Positions 8,586 through 18,459 are shown, counted from the first letter of the stretch. The stretch: 64,000 nt of DNA from Frigoribacterium sp. PhB24 (GCF_003755185.1 NZ_RKIC01000012.1:62001-126000), one strand, 5' to 3'. Program-made: numbers and translations. The notes: generated by a model not told the origin, from the letters alone.

Positions 8586-10293
8586 CGCGATGCGTGCCGA
8601 CGTGCCCGGCCCCGAGGAGGCACGGGTCGGCTCGGGCACCGTCCCCACGACCGTCGAGGGTCACCTGCCCGACGGCCTGATCGCCGCGTTCGACGCCTAC
8701 GAGCGGGCGCTCGCGGCCGACGACCAGGTCGCGCTCGCGGCGTCCTTCGAGCCGACCGCCACCGTGATGCGCGCCGATGCCGGGGGGCTGCTGGTCGGGC
8801 ACGACTCCATCACGGCCTTCCGGGGCCGGCGCGGGTCGGGTCCGGTTCGTCGTGTGCTCGAGTGCCACGTGCGGGTCGTCGCCGCCGACGCCGCGCTGAT
8901 CGTGTCCGTCAACGCCCCGGCCTCCGGCGGGCGGGGGGTCGTCACGCAGCTCTGGCGCCGCGAACCGGGGTCGGGGTCGGGGTCGCCCGATGGTCGCCCG
9001 TGGCGCATCGCATCGGCGCAGGTACAGGCGCCGCCTCCTGCGATCGACCGCCGGGTCTGGCGGGTCGTGGGCGAGCCGCTGGTCTCGGGGCGTCGCGACG
9101 ACGGGGTGACCGGCGCCGCGCCTCCTACCGGGTCGCGAGCGGGTTCCGCCGATGGCGGCGGTCCGTCGTCCACCCGGCCGCTCGCGGGCGAGACCGTCGC
9201 CGTGAAAGACCTGTTCGCCGTCTCGGGTCACGCGATCGGCGCCGGGGTGCCTGCACGTCTCGCCGGTGCCACGACCGAGCCGCACCACGCGGCCGCGGTA
9301 CGGCACCTGCTCGACGCCGGGGCCGACCTGCGCGGCATCGCGCAGACCGATGAGTTCGCCTACAGCATCGCCGGGCGCAACTCGGCATACGGCACCCCGC
9401 CCAACCCGGCCGTGCCCGGGTCGATCTCGGGTGGTTCGACCAGCGGCCCGGCCGCTGCCGTCTCGCTCGGCCAGGCGAGCATCGCGCTCGGCACCGACAC
9501 CGGGGGGTCGCTCCGGGTGCCGGCGTCGTACCAGGGGCTCTGGGGCATCCGCACGACCCACGGCGCCGTCGACCGCACCGGGCTGCTGCCGCTCGCGCCC
9601 GCGTTCGACACGGTCGGCTGGTTGACCCGCGACGCCGACACGCTCCGTCGGGCGGCCGAGACGTCGGTGCCCGTGGCCGACCAGGTGTCGGTCGAGCCGA
9701 CGTACGTCGTCGATCCGGCCCTGCTCGCGTCGGTCGCACCCGAGGTGCGGGCCGAGTTCGGGCGCGCCCTCGACGAGGCGACCGCGGCGGGGCGCATCGA
9801 GCGGCCTGAGCCGGTCGTGCTGGGCGACGTCGCGCAGCTGTTCGAGCTGTTCCGTGTGTTGCAGGCGTTCGAGGCCTGGCAGTCCGACGGCGCCTGGATC
9901 TCCGCTCACCCCGGCGAGCTCGCCGCCGACGTCGCGGCCCGCTTCGCGTTCGGCGCGACGGTCTCTCCCCGACGGGCCGAGGAGGCGCGGGTCGCCCTGG
10001 GCGACGAACGTCGTCGTCTCGAGTACCTCCTCGCCGGCCGTGTGCTCGTACTCCCCAGTGCGTCGTCGGCCGCTCCCTCGCTCAGCGCGACGGCGGCCGA
10101 GGTGGACGCGGTGCGCTCGGCGACCCTCGGGTTGACCTGCATCGCCGGCGTGCTCGGTGCTCCCGCCGTCTCGGCTCCCGTCCTCGAGGTGCCGATCGCG
10201 CCCGGCCGGCAGGCGCCCGTCGGGCTGTGCCTCGTGGGGCCGCGCGGTGGCGACCTCGCGCTGCTCGATCTCGCGGCGACGTGGGCGACCTGA
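8578..10293 (+). CDS. Amidase with N-terminal AtzH-like domain (HpxZ-HpxY-like fusion)
   Basis: About 571 residues. Residues 20-165 look like an AtzH/DUF3225 domain of the NTF2-like fold (an AFDAYERALAADD helix, then VIVS and WRIASAQVQ strands). Residues 200-571 are an amidase-signature domain: Lys in AVKDLF, the SGGSTSGPA loop and GTDTGGSLRVPA supply the Lys-cisSer-Ser triad. The amidase half is shorter than the usual 450. In Klebsiella oxalurate use, separate HpxZ (AtzH-like) and HpxY (amidase) occur together, so a role on oxalurate made by the next gene is likely but inferred. GTG 8578 overlaps the previous stop by 8 nt; ATG 8590 is the alternative start. Confidence 0.82.
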   Translation: MADAMRADVPGPEEARVGSGTVPTTVEGHLPDGLIAAFDAYERALAADDQVALAASFEPTATVMRADAGGLLVGHDSITAFRGRRGSGPVRRVLECHVRVVAADAALIVSVNAPASGGRGVVTQLWRREPGSGSGSPDGRPWRIASAQVQAPPPAIDRRVWRVVGEPLVSGRRDDGVTGAAPPTGSRAGSADGGGPSSTRPLAGETVAVKDLFAVSGHAIGAGVPARLAGATTEPHHAAAVRHLLDAGADLRGIAQTDEFAYSIAGRNSAYGTPPNPAVPGSISGGSTSGPAAAVSLGQASIALGTDTGGSLRVPASYQGLWGIRTTHGAVDRTGLLPLAPAFDTVGWLTRDADTLRRAAETSVPVADQVSVEPTYVVDPALLASVAPEVRAEFGRALDEATAAGRIERPEPVVLGDVAQLFELFRVLQAFEAWQSDGAWISAHPGELAADVAARFAFGATVSPRRAEEARVALGDERRRLEYLLAGRVLVLPSASSAAPSLSATAAEVDAVRSATLGLTCIAGVLGAPAVSAPVLEVPIAPGRQAPVGLCLVGPRGGDLALLDLAATWAT

Positions 10294-10396
10294 TGCTCGG
10301 CTCGCACGACCTCCCGGACGATCAGCAAGGCCGCGGCCTCGTGAGAAGCCCGGGGGCGATCGCCTGGTCGGGCCGGTGACGGCCGGCGGCCGACGC

Positions 10397-10413
10397 GTTC
10401 ACCTGCATGAAAC
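10397..10413. promoter_or_regulatory. Possible operator upstream of pucG-type gene
   Basis: GTTCACCTGCATGAAAC is an imperfect inverted repeat made of the same half-sites (GTTCA and TGAAAC) as the repeats at 7348-7395 but in the opposite order, and it overlaps the expected -35 of the promoter at 10424. Weak but suggestive. Confidence 0.35.
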
Positions 10414-10423
10414 ACGGGTTGCG

Positions 10424-10429
10424 TAGGGT
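10424..10429 (+). promoter_or_regulatory. -10 hexamer TAGGGT for leaderless aminotransferase gene
   Basis: TAGGGT ends 7 nt before GTG 10437. This decides the start against the in-frame ATG at 10407, which lies upstream of the promoter element. Confidence 0.65.
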
Positions 10430-10436
10430 GGGCCGG

Positions 10437-11684
10437 GTGAAACGAGTCTTCCAGCCGATCGACCCGCCCGCCCGACTGTTGATGGGCCCCGGGCCGATCA
10501 ATGCCGACCCCCGGGTCCTCCGTGCGATGTCGGCTCAGCTGGTGGGGCAGTACGACCCCGCCATGACGGCCTACATGGACGAGACGCAGGCGCTGTACCG
10601 CGAGGTCTTCCAGACCGACAACGAGCAGACCCTGCTCGTCGACGGCACCTCGCGGGCCGGCATCGAGGCCTCGCTCGTGTCGCTGATCGAACCGGGCGAC
10701 AAGGTGCTCGTGCCCGTCTTCGGCCGCTTCGGGCACCTGCTGCGCGAGATCGCCGAGCGTTGCGGGGCAGAGGTCCACGTCATCGAGGTGCCGTGGGGGC
10801 AGGTGTTCGCCCTCGAGACCATCGTCGAGGCGATCGAGCGCGTCCAGCCGAAACTGCTCGCGGTCGTGCACGGTGACACCTCGACGACCGTCGCCCAGCC
10901 CCTCGAGGGGCTCGGCGAGGTCTGCGCCCGCCACGGCGTGCTGTTCTACACCGACGTCACCGCGTCGATCGTCGGCAACACCTTCCGCACCGACGAGCTC
11001 GGGCTGGACGCCGTCAGCGCCGGCCTGCAGAAGTGCCTCGGCGGCCCGTCGGGTTCGTCGCCCGTCACCTTCAGCGAGCGAGCCGTCGAGGTCATCCGGG
11101 CCCGCACGTCCATCGAAGCCGGAATCCGCGGCGACGGCGACACGACGAGCGCCCACCGCATCGCCTCGAACTACTTCGACCTCGCGATGATCTTCGACTA
11201 CTGGGGGCCGCAGCGCCTCAACCACCACACCGAGGCGACGACGATGCTCTGGGGTGCCCGTGAGTGCGCCCGCCTGGTGGTCGACGAGGGCGTCGACGCC
11301 GCGGTCGCCCGACACGAACTGCACGGTCGCGCCATGCTCGCGGGCGTGACGGGGCTCGGCCTCGAGACCTTCGGCGACCTCGCTCACAAGATGAGCAACG
11401 TCGTCGCCGTGGTGATCCCCGACGGCGTCGACGGCGACCGGGTGCGCGGCGCCCTCCTCTCCGATTTCGGCATCGAGATCGGCACCTCGTTCGGCCCCCT
11501 GCACGGCAAGGTCTGGCGCATCGGCACGATGGGCTACAACGCGCGCCGCGACACCGTGCTCACCACCCTGGCCGCCCTCGAGGCCGTGCTCCGCCGCGAA
11601 GGGGCGCCGATCACGAGCGGCGGCGGGGTCGGCGCGGCCTACGACGTCTACCTCGACGTCGACCGTGCAGGAGGCGCGGCGTGA
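10437..11684 (+). CDS. pucG: Ureidoglycine-glyoxylate aminotransferase type PLP enzyme
   Basis: 415 residues of the alanine-glyoxylate/serine-pyruvate aminotransferase family (fold type I). The N-terminal LLMGPGPIN and the PLP lysine in GLQKCLGGPSG (about residue 200) are clear, with YNARRDT near the C-terminus. Within a urate/allantoin cluster, and just before allantoate amidohydrolase, this is best read as PucG, which uses ureidoglycine and glyoxylate to give glycine and oxalurate. A plain alanine-glyoxylate aminotransferase is possible. GTG 10437 is chosen because of the leaderless promoter. Its stop overlaps the next start (GTGA). Confidence 0.85.
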   Translation: MKRVFQPIDPPARLLMGPGPINADPRVLRAMSAQLVGQYDPAMTAYMDETQALYREVFQTDNEQTLLVDGTSRAGIEASLVSLIEPGDKVLVPVFGRFGHLLREIAERCGAEVHVIEVPWGQVFALETIVEAIERVQPKLLAVVHGDTSTTVAQPLEGLGEVCARHGVLFYTDVTASIVGNTFRTDELGLDAVSAGLQKCLGGPSGSSPVTFSERAVEVIRARTSIEAGIRGDGDTTSAHRIASNYFDLAMIFDYWGPQRLNHHTEATTMLWGARECARLVVDEGVDAAVARHELHGRAMLAGVTGLGLETFGDLAHKMSNVVAVVIPDGVDGDRVRGALLSDFGIEIGTSFGPLHGKVWRIGTMGYNARRDTVLTTLAALEAVLRREGAPITSGGGVGAAYDVYLDVDRAGGAA

Positions 11685-12937
11685 GTGGCGGGGCCCGCCT
11701 CGTCCTCGAGCGCTGCGATGCCCTGGCCGCGGTCTCGAGCAGCCCGACCGGCATCGAGCGCGTGTACCTCTCGCCCGAGCACGCTCGCGTCAACGCGATG
11801 GCCGGCGAGTGGATGACTCAGGCCGGCATGGTGACGTGGCAGGACGCCGCCGGCAACCAGCGCGGTCGTTACGAGGGCACCGAGCCGGGACTGCCCGCCC
11901 TGCTGCTCGGCTCGCACCTCGACACGGTGCCCGACGCCGGACGTTACGACGGCATCCTCGGCGTGCTCCTCGGGATCGCCCTGGTCGAACGTCTCGAGGC
12001 CACGGGCAGTCGTCTGCCCTTCGCGATCGAGGTGCTCGCCTTCGGTGACGAAGAGGGCACCCGTTTCGGCACCGCCCTTCTCGGTTCGCGCGCCGTCGCC
12101 GGCACCTGGCAGACCGAGTGGTGGTCGCTGGTCGACGCCACGGGCACGACGTTGCGCGACGCGTTCCGCGCTTTCGGCCTCGACCCCGACCGGGTGGCCG
12201 ACGCCGCGTACGACCCCGCCGACGTCGTGGGCTACCTCGAGACCCACATCGAGCAGGGCCCCTACCTCGAAGAGGCCGACCGGGCCCTCGCCGTGGTCTC
12301 GTCGATCGCGGGCGCGCGGCGGTTCGAGCTAACCCTGACCGGGGTCGCCGGCCACGCGGGCGGCGTGCCGTTCCACCGCCGGCACGACGCGCTCGCCGGG
12401 GCCAGCGAGATCGTCCTGGCGGTCGAACGTCTGGCCCGCGAGGCCGACTGCGTCGCCACGGTCGGCCGGCTGCAGGCCTTCCCCGGCGGGGTGAACGTGA
12501 TCCCCGGGCTGGTCGAGTTCAGCCTCGACCTCCGCGGCGAGCACGACGACCGACGTGACGAGGTCTGGGCCGACATCCAGGCCGTCGCCGCCGAGGTCGG
12601 AGGGCGTCGCGGCCTGACCTTCTCCGTGGACGAGACCCACCGTGCGCCGGCCGTCGTGGCCTCGCCGCGCCTCCGGGGATTCGTCCGCGACGGCATCGCC
12701 GCCACCGGAGACGTCGACCCGATGGTCCTGTTCTCGAAGGCCGGGCACGACGCCATGGCCGTCGCAGAGCTGACCGAGTGGGCCATGTTGTTCGTCCGCT
12801 GCGGCAACGGAGGCATCAGCCACCACCCCGACGAGATCGTCACGACGGCCGACGTGGCGGTCGCGCTCGACGCCTTCGAGGCCGCCGTGCAGGCGATGGC
12901 CGCGGCGCACCCGGTCGTGGCGCAGGCGTCCGCGTGA
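11681..12937 (+). CDS. allC: Allantoate amidohydrolase (M20 family)
   Basis: 418 residues. Two-metal hydrolase that removes ammonia and CO2 from allantoate to give ureidoglycine. Metal-binding segments are visible in order: GSHLDTVPDAGRYDG, GDEEGTRF, THIEQGP and SKAGHDAM. The dimerisation region with AGHAGGVPFHRRHD also fits AllC/hydantoinase-type carbamoylases, so an N-carbamoyl amino acid hydrolase is the alternative; context favours allantoate. GTG 11681 overlaps the upstream stop. The dispersed AGGAGGCGCGG motif directly precedes it and can serve as its ribosome-binding site. Confidence 0.88.
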   Translation: MSGGARLVLERCDALAAVSSSPTGIERVYLSPEHARVNAMAGEWMTQAGMVTWQDAAGNQRGRYEGTEPGLPALLLGSHLDTVPDAGRYDGILGVLLGIALVERLEATGSRLPFAIEVLAFGDEEGTRFGTALLGSRAVAGTWQTEWWSLVDATGTTLRDAFRAFGLDPDRVADAAYDPADVVGYLETHIEQGPYLEEADRALAVVSSIAGARRFELTLTGVAGHAGGVPFHRRHDALAGASEIVLAVERLAREADCVATVGRLQAFPGGVNVIPGLVEFSLDLRGEHDDRRDEVWADIQAVAAEVGGRRGLTFSVDETHRAPAVVASPRLRGFVRDGIAATGDVDPMVLFSKAGHDAMAVAELTEWAMLFVRCGNGGISHHPDEIVTTADVAVALDAFEAAVQAMAAAHPVVAQASA

Positions 12938-13854
12938 GCGCGCCGTCCGGTGACGCCGCGATCGGTGACGTTGCAGTCGGTACGGAGCCGGCAGGCGACG
13001 CAGGAGGCGCGGGTCCGGTCGAAGGGGCGGGCATCCGCGACCGCATCGATTCGGGCTACGGCCGCCTCTCCCCGCGAGAACAACGAGCCGCGGACTTCAT
13101 CCTCGACCACCTGGACGATCTCGCCGTCTACACGGCCACCGAGATCGCCGAGCGGAGCGGCGTCTCGAAGGCCACGGTGTCGCGGTTGTTCCGGCGGCTC
13201 GGCTTCACCGACGCGCAAGAGGTGCGCGACCAGGCGCGGGCGTCGCGCAGCCGAGGCGTCCCGGTCGGGCCGACCCGCGCCTCCGGTGGCCTCGCCGACC
13301 ACGCCGAGGCCGAACGACGCAACCTCGACCTGATGCTCTCGGGGTTGGCCGACGGCCGGCTCGAGCGGGCTGCCGCACTCGTGGCCGTGGCCGAGCGCGT
13401 CGTCGTGGCGGGATTCCGCAACAGCTACCCTGTGGCGCTCCACCTGCGGCAGCAGCTGATCCAGGCGCGGGACGACGTGCGCGTCGCGCCGCAGCCGGGC
13501 CAGTCCATCGGCGAAGAGCTGGTCGGGCTCGGGGCACGGGACGTCGTCGTCCTGGTGGGGTTCCGCCGTCGGCCGGCCGGGTTCGCCGGAGTGCTCTCGT
13601 CACTGGCCGCGCGCGGTGTGCCCGTGGTGCTGATCGCCGACCCGTCGCTGCGCGGGGTCGAGGTGACGGTACGACTCGACTGCCCGGTCGAGACCCCTGC
13701 ACCCTTCGACAGCTACGCCGGCGCGATGAGCCTGGTCGCGTTGCTGGCGGGCGCCGTGCTGACCGAGACCGTCACGGCCGGACGGCCCAGAGCCGGCCGC
13801 AGCCGCGTCGCCGAGATCACCGAGCTGTACGCCGAACTGAGCGAGCTCGAATAG
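12934..13854 (+). CDS. RpiR/MurR-family transcriptional regulator with SIS domain
   Basis: 306 residues. After a 30-residue Gly/Ala leader the HTH domain spans about residues 35-105 with the recognition helix in ERSGVSKATVSRLFRRLGF. A SIS sugar-phosphate-type ligand domain follows (about 140-270). It is last in the rightward purine operon and overlaps allC by GTGA. RpiR-type proteins normally sense a pathway intermediate; control of the purine genes through the repeats at 7348-7395 is an inference from position. The N-terminal leader contains a copy of the dispersed GGAGGCGCGGGTC motif read as GGAGP. Confidence 0.87.
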   Translation: MSAPSGDAAIGDVAVGTEPAGDAGGAGPVEGAGIRDRIDSGYGRLSPREQRAADFILDHLDDLAVYTATEIAERSGVSKATVSRLFRRLGFTDAQEVRDQARASRSRGVPVGPTRASGGLADHAEAERRNLDLMLSGLADGRLERAAALVAVAERVVVAGFRNSYPVALHLRQQLIQARDDVRVAPQPGQSIGEELVGLGARDVVVLVGFRRRPAGFAGVLSSLAARGVPVVLIADPSLRGVEVTVRLDCPVETPAPFDSYAGAMSLVALLAGAVLTETVTAGRPRAGRSRVAEITELYAELSELE

Positions 13855-13877
13855 CGCCGGTCGGCATCACGGCTCGC

Positions 13878-14603
13878 TCAGTGCCGCAAGGCCGGTCCGT
13901 GGCCCGGCAGCACGACCCGCGCCCCGCGGTCGACCAGTCGTCCGTAGGTGCGGCCCGCCTCGGCGAGGTCGGAGTGGAAGATCGGGTGCAGCATCTGCAC
14001 GCCGTCGAGCCGCGAGGTCGGGTGGCCGGTGACGAGCGCGTCGCCCGTGATCAGCACGTCGTCGTCGGGCAGCGAGAAGACGGTGTGCCCGGGAGTGTGG
14101 CCGACCGCTGCCGTCGGCACGACGCGGTGGCCGCTGAACGTCCGTGACGCTCCGAGATCGAGGGGCGTGACGTCGGCCACGGCCACGTCGCCCAGGCCGC
14201 CGGCGCGCACCGCGTGCAGCACCCACCGGGCGAATCGTGGCTTGTACAGGTGGGGCAGGACGTCGCCCACGGTGACCTGGTGCAGCTGCTCGCGCGTCAC
14301 GTTCGGGACCTCGGCGGGTGCCGCGAACACCTCGAACCCGTGTCGCCGGCGCAGCGCGGTGATCGTGCCGATGTGGTCGCTGTGTCCGTGCGTCACGAGC
14401 ACCGACGCGAGACGGGTCTCGCCCTCGCCCGCCGTCGCCGCGACCGCCCGCAATGATGACTCGACCAGCTCGAGGTCGGCCGGATAACCGGCGTCGACGA
14501 GCGTCAGGGTGCCGTCGCCCGCGAGGATCGTCCAGTTCGACGCGGGGCCCTCGACGAAGTGCACGCCTGGGGCGACCTCGACCGGGGCGCTGCCGCCCCT
14601 CAT
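13878..14603 (-). CDS. MBL-fold metallohydrolase
   Basis: 241 residues of the metallo-beta-lactamase fold. The metal motif THGHSDHIG (HxHxDH) lies near residue 75, followed by [18 protein letters not shown] and the final PGHG. The family covers many hydrolases (hydroxyacylglutathione hydrolase-like, quorum-quenching lactonases and others); the substrate is unknown. It is the last gene of the YoaK-allantoinase operon and its ATG overlaps the allantoinase stop by 4 nt, which ties it to purine degradation, perhaps to a lactone or thioester by-product (speculative). Convergent with the RpiR gene, 23 bp away. Confidence 0.85.
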   Translation of the reverse strand: MRGGSAPVEVAPGVHFVEGPASNWTILAGDGTLTLVDAGYPADLELVESSLRAVAATAGEGETRLASVLVTHGHSDHIGTITALRRRHGFEVFAAPAEVPNVTREQLHQVTVGDVLPHLYKPRFARWVLHAVRAGGLGDVAVADVTPLDLGASRTFSGHRVVPTAAVGHTPGHTVFSLPDDDVLITGDALVTGHPTSRLDGVQMLHPIFHSDLAEAGRTYGRLVDRGARVVLPGHGPALRH

Positions 14604-15988
14604 GAGGCGAGCCCGGTGTCGGGTCGGACGAGCAACCGTGCCGGAGGCGCGCTCGGCCCGGCCAGCCGACCGCCCACCCACGTCGCCGCGACCTCGCCGA
14701 TCAGTCGTGCGTCGTCGTACGCGGTCACGGGGTTGCGGTGCGAGAGGTCGTCGACGTCGACGGTCACGGGTGTCTCGGGGGCGAACGCGACGAGATCGGC
14801 GTCGGCGCCGACGCCGATGCGTCCCTTCGTGGGGAGTCCGACGAGGGCCGCGGTGCCCCGTGACATCCAGCCCACGACGGTCTCGAGGGCGATGCCTCGC
14901 TGGCGGGCTCCCGTCCAGACGGCGCGGAAGCTCAGCTCGAGACCCGAGATTCCGCCCCACGCGACGTCGAAGTCCCCATGCCCGGCATCGGAGCCACCCG
15001 CGAACTTGAGCGCACGGGTCGAGGGGGAGTGGTCACTCGCGACGACGTCGATCGTGCCGTCGACGAGGCCCTGCCAGAGCAGCTCGCGGTTGGCCTCGCC
15101 GCGGATCGGCGGGCAGCACTTGAACTGCGTCGCGCCGTCACCGATGTGCTCGGCGTCGAAGGTCAGGTAGTGCGGGCAGGTCTCGACCGTCAGCCGCAGC
15201 CCGTCGGCCTTGGCGGCCCGGATGGTGTCGAGCGCCGTCGCCGAGGAGAGGTGCAGGACGTGGGCCCGCCCACCCGTCGCACGGAGGGCCTCGACCACGT
15301 GCTCGATCGCCGTGAGCTCGACCACGTCGGGACGCGAACGGACGAACGCGTCGTACGCCGCGCCTCCGGCCGGGGCCGCGGCCGAGGCCGCGTCGAGCCG
15401 CTCGGGGTCTTCGGCGTGCACGATCAGCAGCCCGTCGAAGTCGGCCAGCTCGGCCATCGCCACGTGCAGCTGCTCGGTCGACAGGTGCGGGAACTCGTCG
15501 ACGCCCGAGGGGGACAGGAACGCCTTGAACCCGAAGACGCCGGCCTCGTGCAGCGCCCGCAGGTCGCCCGTGCCGAGGTTCGCGGGGATGGCCCCGCCCC
15601 AGAACCCGACGTCGACGACCGACTGAGGGCCGGCGGCGGCACGCTTCTGGTCGAGCGCGTCGACGGACGTGGTCGGCGGGATGCTGTTCAGCGGCATGTC
15701 GACGATGGTCGTGACGCCCCCGGCGGCGGCGGCGCGAGTCGCGGTCGCGAAGCCCTCCCACTCGGTGCGGCCGGGCTCGTTGACGTGCACGTGACTGTCG
15801 ACGACGCCGGGCAGCAGCACCTGGTCGTCGGGCAGGGTCACGTCGACGGTGGCGTCCACCTCGTCGGCGAGGCCACCGATCGCCACGACCCGGCCGTCGC
15901 GGACGACGACGCTCGCCTCGCGCCAGCCACCGTCGACCAGCGCACGACGGGCTCGGACGACGAGGTCGTGTCGCCGGGCGTCAAGCAC
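14600..15988 (-). CDS. allB: Allantoinase
   Basis: Opens the hydantoin ring of allantoin to allantoate. About 462 residues of the cyclic amidohydrolase superfamily with metal motifs in order: [17 protein letters not shown] (HxH), GFKAFLS (the Lys that is carbamylated), [23 protein letters not shown] chose GTG 15988 because it gives the family length and overlaps the upstream stop by 8 nt; the open frame continues 41 codons upstream but that part is Arg-rich antisense-like sequence. The following residues ([17 protein letters not shown]) look like the normal N-terminal strand of the family. A dihydropyrimidinase relative is less likely given the neighbours. Confidence 0.92.
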   Translation of the reverse strand: MLDARRHDLVVRARRALVDGGWREASVVVRDGRVVAIGGLADEVDATVDVTLPDDQVLLPGVVDSHVHVNEPGRTEWEGFATATRAAAAGGVTTIVDMPLNSIPPTTSVDALDQKRAAAGPQSVVDVGFWGGAIPANLGTGDLRALHEAGVFGFKAFLSPSGVDEFPHLSTEQLHVAMAELADFDGLLIVHAEDPERLDAASAAAPAGGAAYDAFVRSRPDVVELTAIEHVVEALRATGGRAHVLHLSSATALDTIRAAKADGLRLTVETCPHYLTFDAEHIGDGATQFKCCPPIRGEANRELLWQGLVDGTIDVVASDHSPSTRALKFAGGSDAGHGDFDVAWGGISGLELSFRAVWTGARQRGIALETVVGWMSRGTAALVGLPTKGRIGVGADADLVAFAPETPVTVDVDDLSHRNPVTAYDDARLIGEVAATWVGGRLAGPSAPPARLLVRPDTGLAS

Positions 15989-16775
15989 GAGCGGCCCCGT
16001 TCGCCCCGCTGGTCGCCGAGCGCGCCTCCTGGGTGTCGGCCGAGCCCACGGCCGCGACCTCGGCCTCGCGTGCCTCCGCCTCGCGCGCCTCGACCTCTTT
16101 CCGTCGCTCACGCAGCAGGTGCCCGGCCAGCGCGACGAGCAGCGTCAGCCCGCCCGCGACGCCCATGCCGACACCGATGTGCACCTGCAGCAGCAGGGCC
16201 CCGACGCCCGCGCCCGCGAGGATCAGCACGACGGCGAGCACCCGCCGCGGGAAGTTCTTGCCCGTGCCCCCGGCGAGCTTCGACTCGGACGCGAGCCCCA
16301 CGATCGTCGAGGTGACCACGACGGTCGTGACGTCGGCGACGGCGATCTTGCGCGCGGCAGCCGCCTGCAGACCCATCGCGGCACCGAGCAGGCCGGTGAT
16401 CGTGAAGGCCCACGGAGTGTTCTCTTCGGGCACGAAGAAGAACGTCGAGACGCCGAGCCCGAGCAGCACGCCGCCCGTCACGCCGAACGAGATCGTGCTG
16501 CGGCCCGACCAGCCGACCCGGCCGCCACGCAGCACCCGGCCGCCGATCGCGGCGCCGAGCAGGAAGGCGGCGAGGGCGACGATCGGCCCGACGATGGGAA
16601 GGCCGTCGGCCTGCGCGATGGCCATGCCGAGGATGACCACGTTGCCGGTCATGTTCGCCGTGAACACACGGTCGAGGCCGAGGTAGCCGACGGCGTCGAT
16701 GATGCCGGTGGTGAACGTCAACGTCAGCATCATGACGAGGTGCATGCGCGCCTGGTTGCGGCGGAATCTCTTCAC
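15981..16775 (-). CDS. YoaK/DUF1275-family membrane protein
   Basis: About 264 residues with at least six hydrophobic segments. DUF1275 features visible are the N-terminal [24 protein letters not shown] motif region (quoted in part: FTANMTGN) and a second-half [13 protein letters not shown]. The family function is not established. GTG 16775 is preferred: AGAGGA lies 6-8 nt upstream, and the extra upstream residues in the open frame are low-complexity. A TACGAT -10-like hexamer lies at 16857-16862 on the minus strand. It leads the allantoinase operon, so a transport role in purine or ureide metabolism is possible. The C-terminus is a charged Glu/Ala helix. Confidence 0.82.
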   Translation of the reverse strand: MKRFRRNQARMHLVMMLTLTFTTGIIDAVGYLGLDRVFTANMTGNVVILGMAIAQADGLPIVGPIVALAAFLLGAAIGGRVLRGGRVGWSGRSTISFGVTGGVLLGLGVSTFFFVPEENTPWAFTITGLLGAAMGLQAAAARKIAVADVTTVVVTSTIVGLASESKLAGGTGKNFPRRVLAVVLILAGAGVGALLLQVHIGVGMGVAGGLTLLVALAGHLLRERRKEVEAREAEAREAEVAAVGSADTQEARSATSGANGAARA

Positions 16776-16940
16776 GGGGGTCCTCTGGTGCTCGGCGCCG
16801 CGGGGCACGGCGGGGCGGGCGACTACGGCGGCGTCGGCGCATCGGGTCTGCCGTCGATCGTATGGTCGGGGCGGCGTCGTGCGCGAACCCCGGGCCGAGC
16901 GTGTGGACGGACGGAGGCGCGGTGCGGCTGGGGAGGGGGG

Positions 16941-16998
16941 CGAGATGTCAGGACTTGCCACTCACGTTCGAAGGTGTGCGGCAAGTCGTGACATCTCG
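16941..16998. repeat. 58-bp near-palindromic interspersed element, copy A
   Basis: Starts CGAGATGTCA and ends TGACATCTCG with a central TTCGAA; the arms pair almost throughout. Closely similar 58-bp copies lie at 28322-28379 and 56762-56819. This copy lies 3' of the esterase gene and upstream of the YoaK gene. Confidence 0.8.
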
Positions 16999-17012
16999 GC
17001 GGGGCGGCCCGG

Positions 17013-18419
17013 TCAGCGGCGGCGGACGACCAGGGTGTCGGCGAGTCCGGCCGTGGCGTCGGCGGCCACGGTGCCGGTGCGGGCGAAGTCGGCCCAGACC
17101 TGGCGCACCTTGCGGCCACGGCGGTCGACGTCGTCCCAGGCGGTGGTGCCGATGAGGCGGGTGTGCCCCCAGGCCTCGCGACCGCCGAGCAGCAGCGGCA
17201 GCTCGGTGATGTGGGCGGCGCCGAAGGCCGTGCCCTCGGGCTCCCAGGTGAACTCGAAGGTCGAGACGCGCCCGCCGGCGGCCCGGTGCCGTTCCGCGAA
17301 GGCCCGACCGGCCCGGTGGTAGACGGCCTTCGTCGTGGTGTCGACCATCACCCGCCGGATGGCCCGGCCGACCACGGGCAGCCCGAAGAGGCCCTGCAGC
17401 AGCGGCGAGAACTCGGCGAACACGGCGGTCTCGTCGGACGTGGCGCCGATCAGGAGGTCGATCTCGGGGGCGACCTCGCGCCAGGCGTCGTCGGCGTCGG
17501 GCTCGGCCGGCAGCGGTGCCCGTCCGTACTGGACGCCGAAGGCCATGCCTCCGCGCAGGCCGAAGCGCTTCGCCGCGCGTTCGGCCACCGATTGCCCCGC
17601 GAGCAGTTCGTCGAGCGGGGCGTCCGCGCGGGGCGTGCCCACCGCCTCCGTCATCGCCTTCACCATGCGTCCGCGTCCGCGCACGATGCCGAGCGGGGCG
17701 CTCTGCACGATGGCCCGGGCGAACAGGCCCCGGGCGCCCTCGCTGATCATCAGGTGCGCGATCGCGTCACCGCCGGCCGACTGGCCGAACAGGGTGATGC
17801 GCGAGGCGTCACCGCCGAACGCCTCGATCGTGTCGTGCACCCATCGGACGGCCGCGAGCTGGTCGAGCAGACCGAGGTTGGCGGGCACCTCGTCACCGTC
17901 GCCGAAGAAGCCGAGCATGCCGAGCCGGTAGGTCACGGTGACGACGATCACGCGCTGTTCGGCGACGAGGGCGCGCGGGTCGTAGACACGCAGGTCGCCC
18001 GCCCCCGACACGTACGAGCCGCCGTGGATCCACACCATGACCGGCACGCGCTCGTCGGACGGCAGGTCGACGGGCAGGGTGATCGACAGGCGCTGGCAGT
18101 GTTCGTCGTCGACCATGCCGACGGCGGCTCCCTCGATCAGGGCGTCGAGCCCGGGTGACGCCACCTGCGGAGAGGCCGGGGCGCGGTCGAAGGCGAGCAA
18201 CGGCGACGACCACGGGGCGACCGGGCGCGGCGGCTCGAACCGGTCGGCCTCGGCGTAGGGCACGCCGAGCACCCGCACGACGTCGCCGTCGACGCGCCCC
18301 ACGACACGGCCCGAGGGGGTGTCGAACTCGCGTCTCGCGGCGCGGTCGTCGGTGTCGACGACGGGCTCGCCCGGGGTGGTCGGTGTGCTGGCGGTCGATC
18401 GTGGAGCGTCCTGGGTCAC
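17013..18419 (-). CDS. Type-B carboxylesterase/lipase family hydrolase
   Basis: 468 residues, alpha/beta-hydrolase. Oxyanion motif MVWIHGGSY near residue 125 and nucleophile GQSAGGD near residue 215 are clear. The acid/His part is expected around ATSDETAVF and GAAHITELPLL; a His follows Ala-Ala there. It looks like a p-nitrobenzyl esterase/carboxylesterase type B, shorter than the 500-550 typical members. GTG 18419 is the first start of the frame; the first 35 residues are Thr/Pro/Asp-rich and probably not folded. It is transcribed away from the DUF1653 gene, and the 40-bp gap must hold both promoters. Confidence 0.85.
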   Translation of the reverse strand: MTQDAPRSTASTPTTPGEPVVDTDDRAARREFDTPSGRVVGRVDGDVVRVLGVPYAEADRFEPPRPVAPWSSPLLAFDRAPASPQVASPGLDALIEGAAVGMVDDEHCQRLSITLPVDLPSDERVPVMVWIHGGSYVSGAGDLRVYDPRALVAEQRVIVVTVTYRLGMLGFFGDGDEVPANLGLLDQLAAVRWVHDTIEAFGGDASRITLFGQSAGGDAIAHLMISEGARGLFARAIVQSAPLGIVRGRGRMVKAMTEAVGTPRADAPLDELLAGQSVAERAAKRFGLRGGMAFGVQYGRAPLPAEPDADDAWREVAPEIDLLIGATSDETAVFAEFSPLLQGLFGLPVVGRAIRRVMVDTTTKAVYHRAGRAFAERHRAAGGRVSTFEFTWEPEGTAFGAAHITELPLLLGGREAWGHTRLIGTTAWDDVDRRGRKVRQVWADFARTGTVAADATAGLADTLVVRRR

Positions 18420-18447
18420 CCGACCATCGTGCCCCTCACCGCCCGTC

Positions 18448-18453
18448 TAGGCT
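18448..18453 (+). promoter_or_regulatory. -10 hexamer TAGGCT for leaderless DUF1653 gene
   Basis: TAGGCT ends 6 nt before ATG 18460, consistent with a leaderless transcript. Confidence 0.6.
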
Positions 18454-18459
18454 CGCGGG

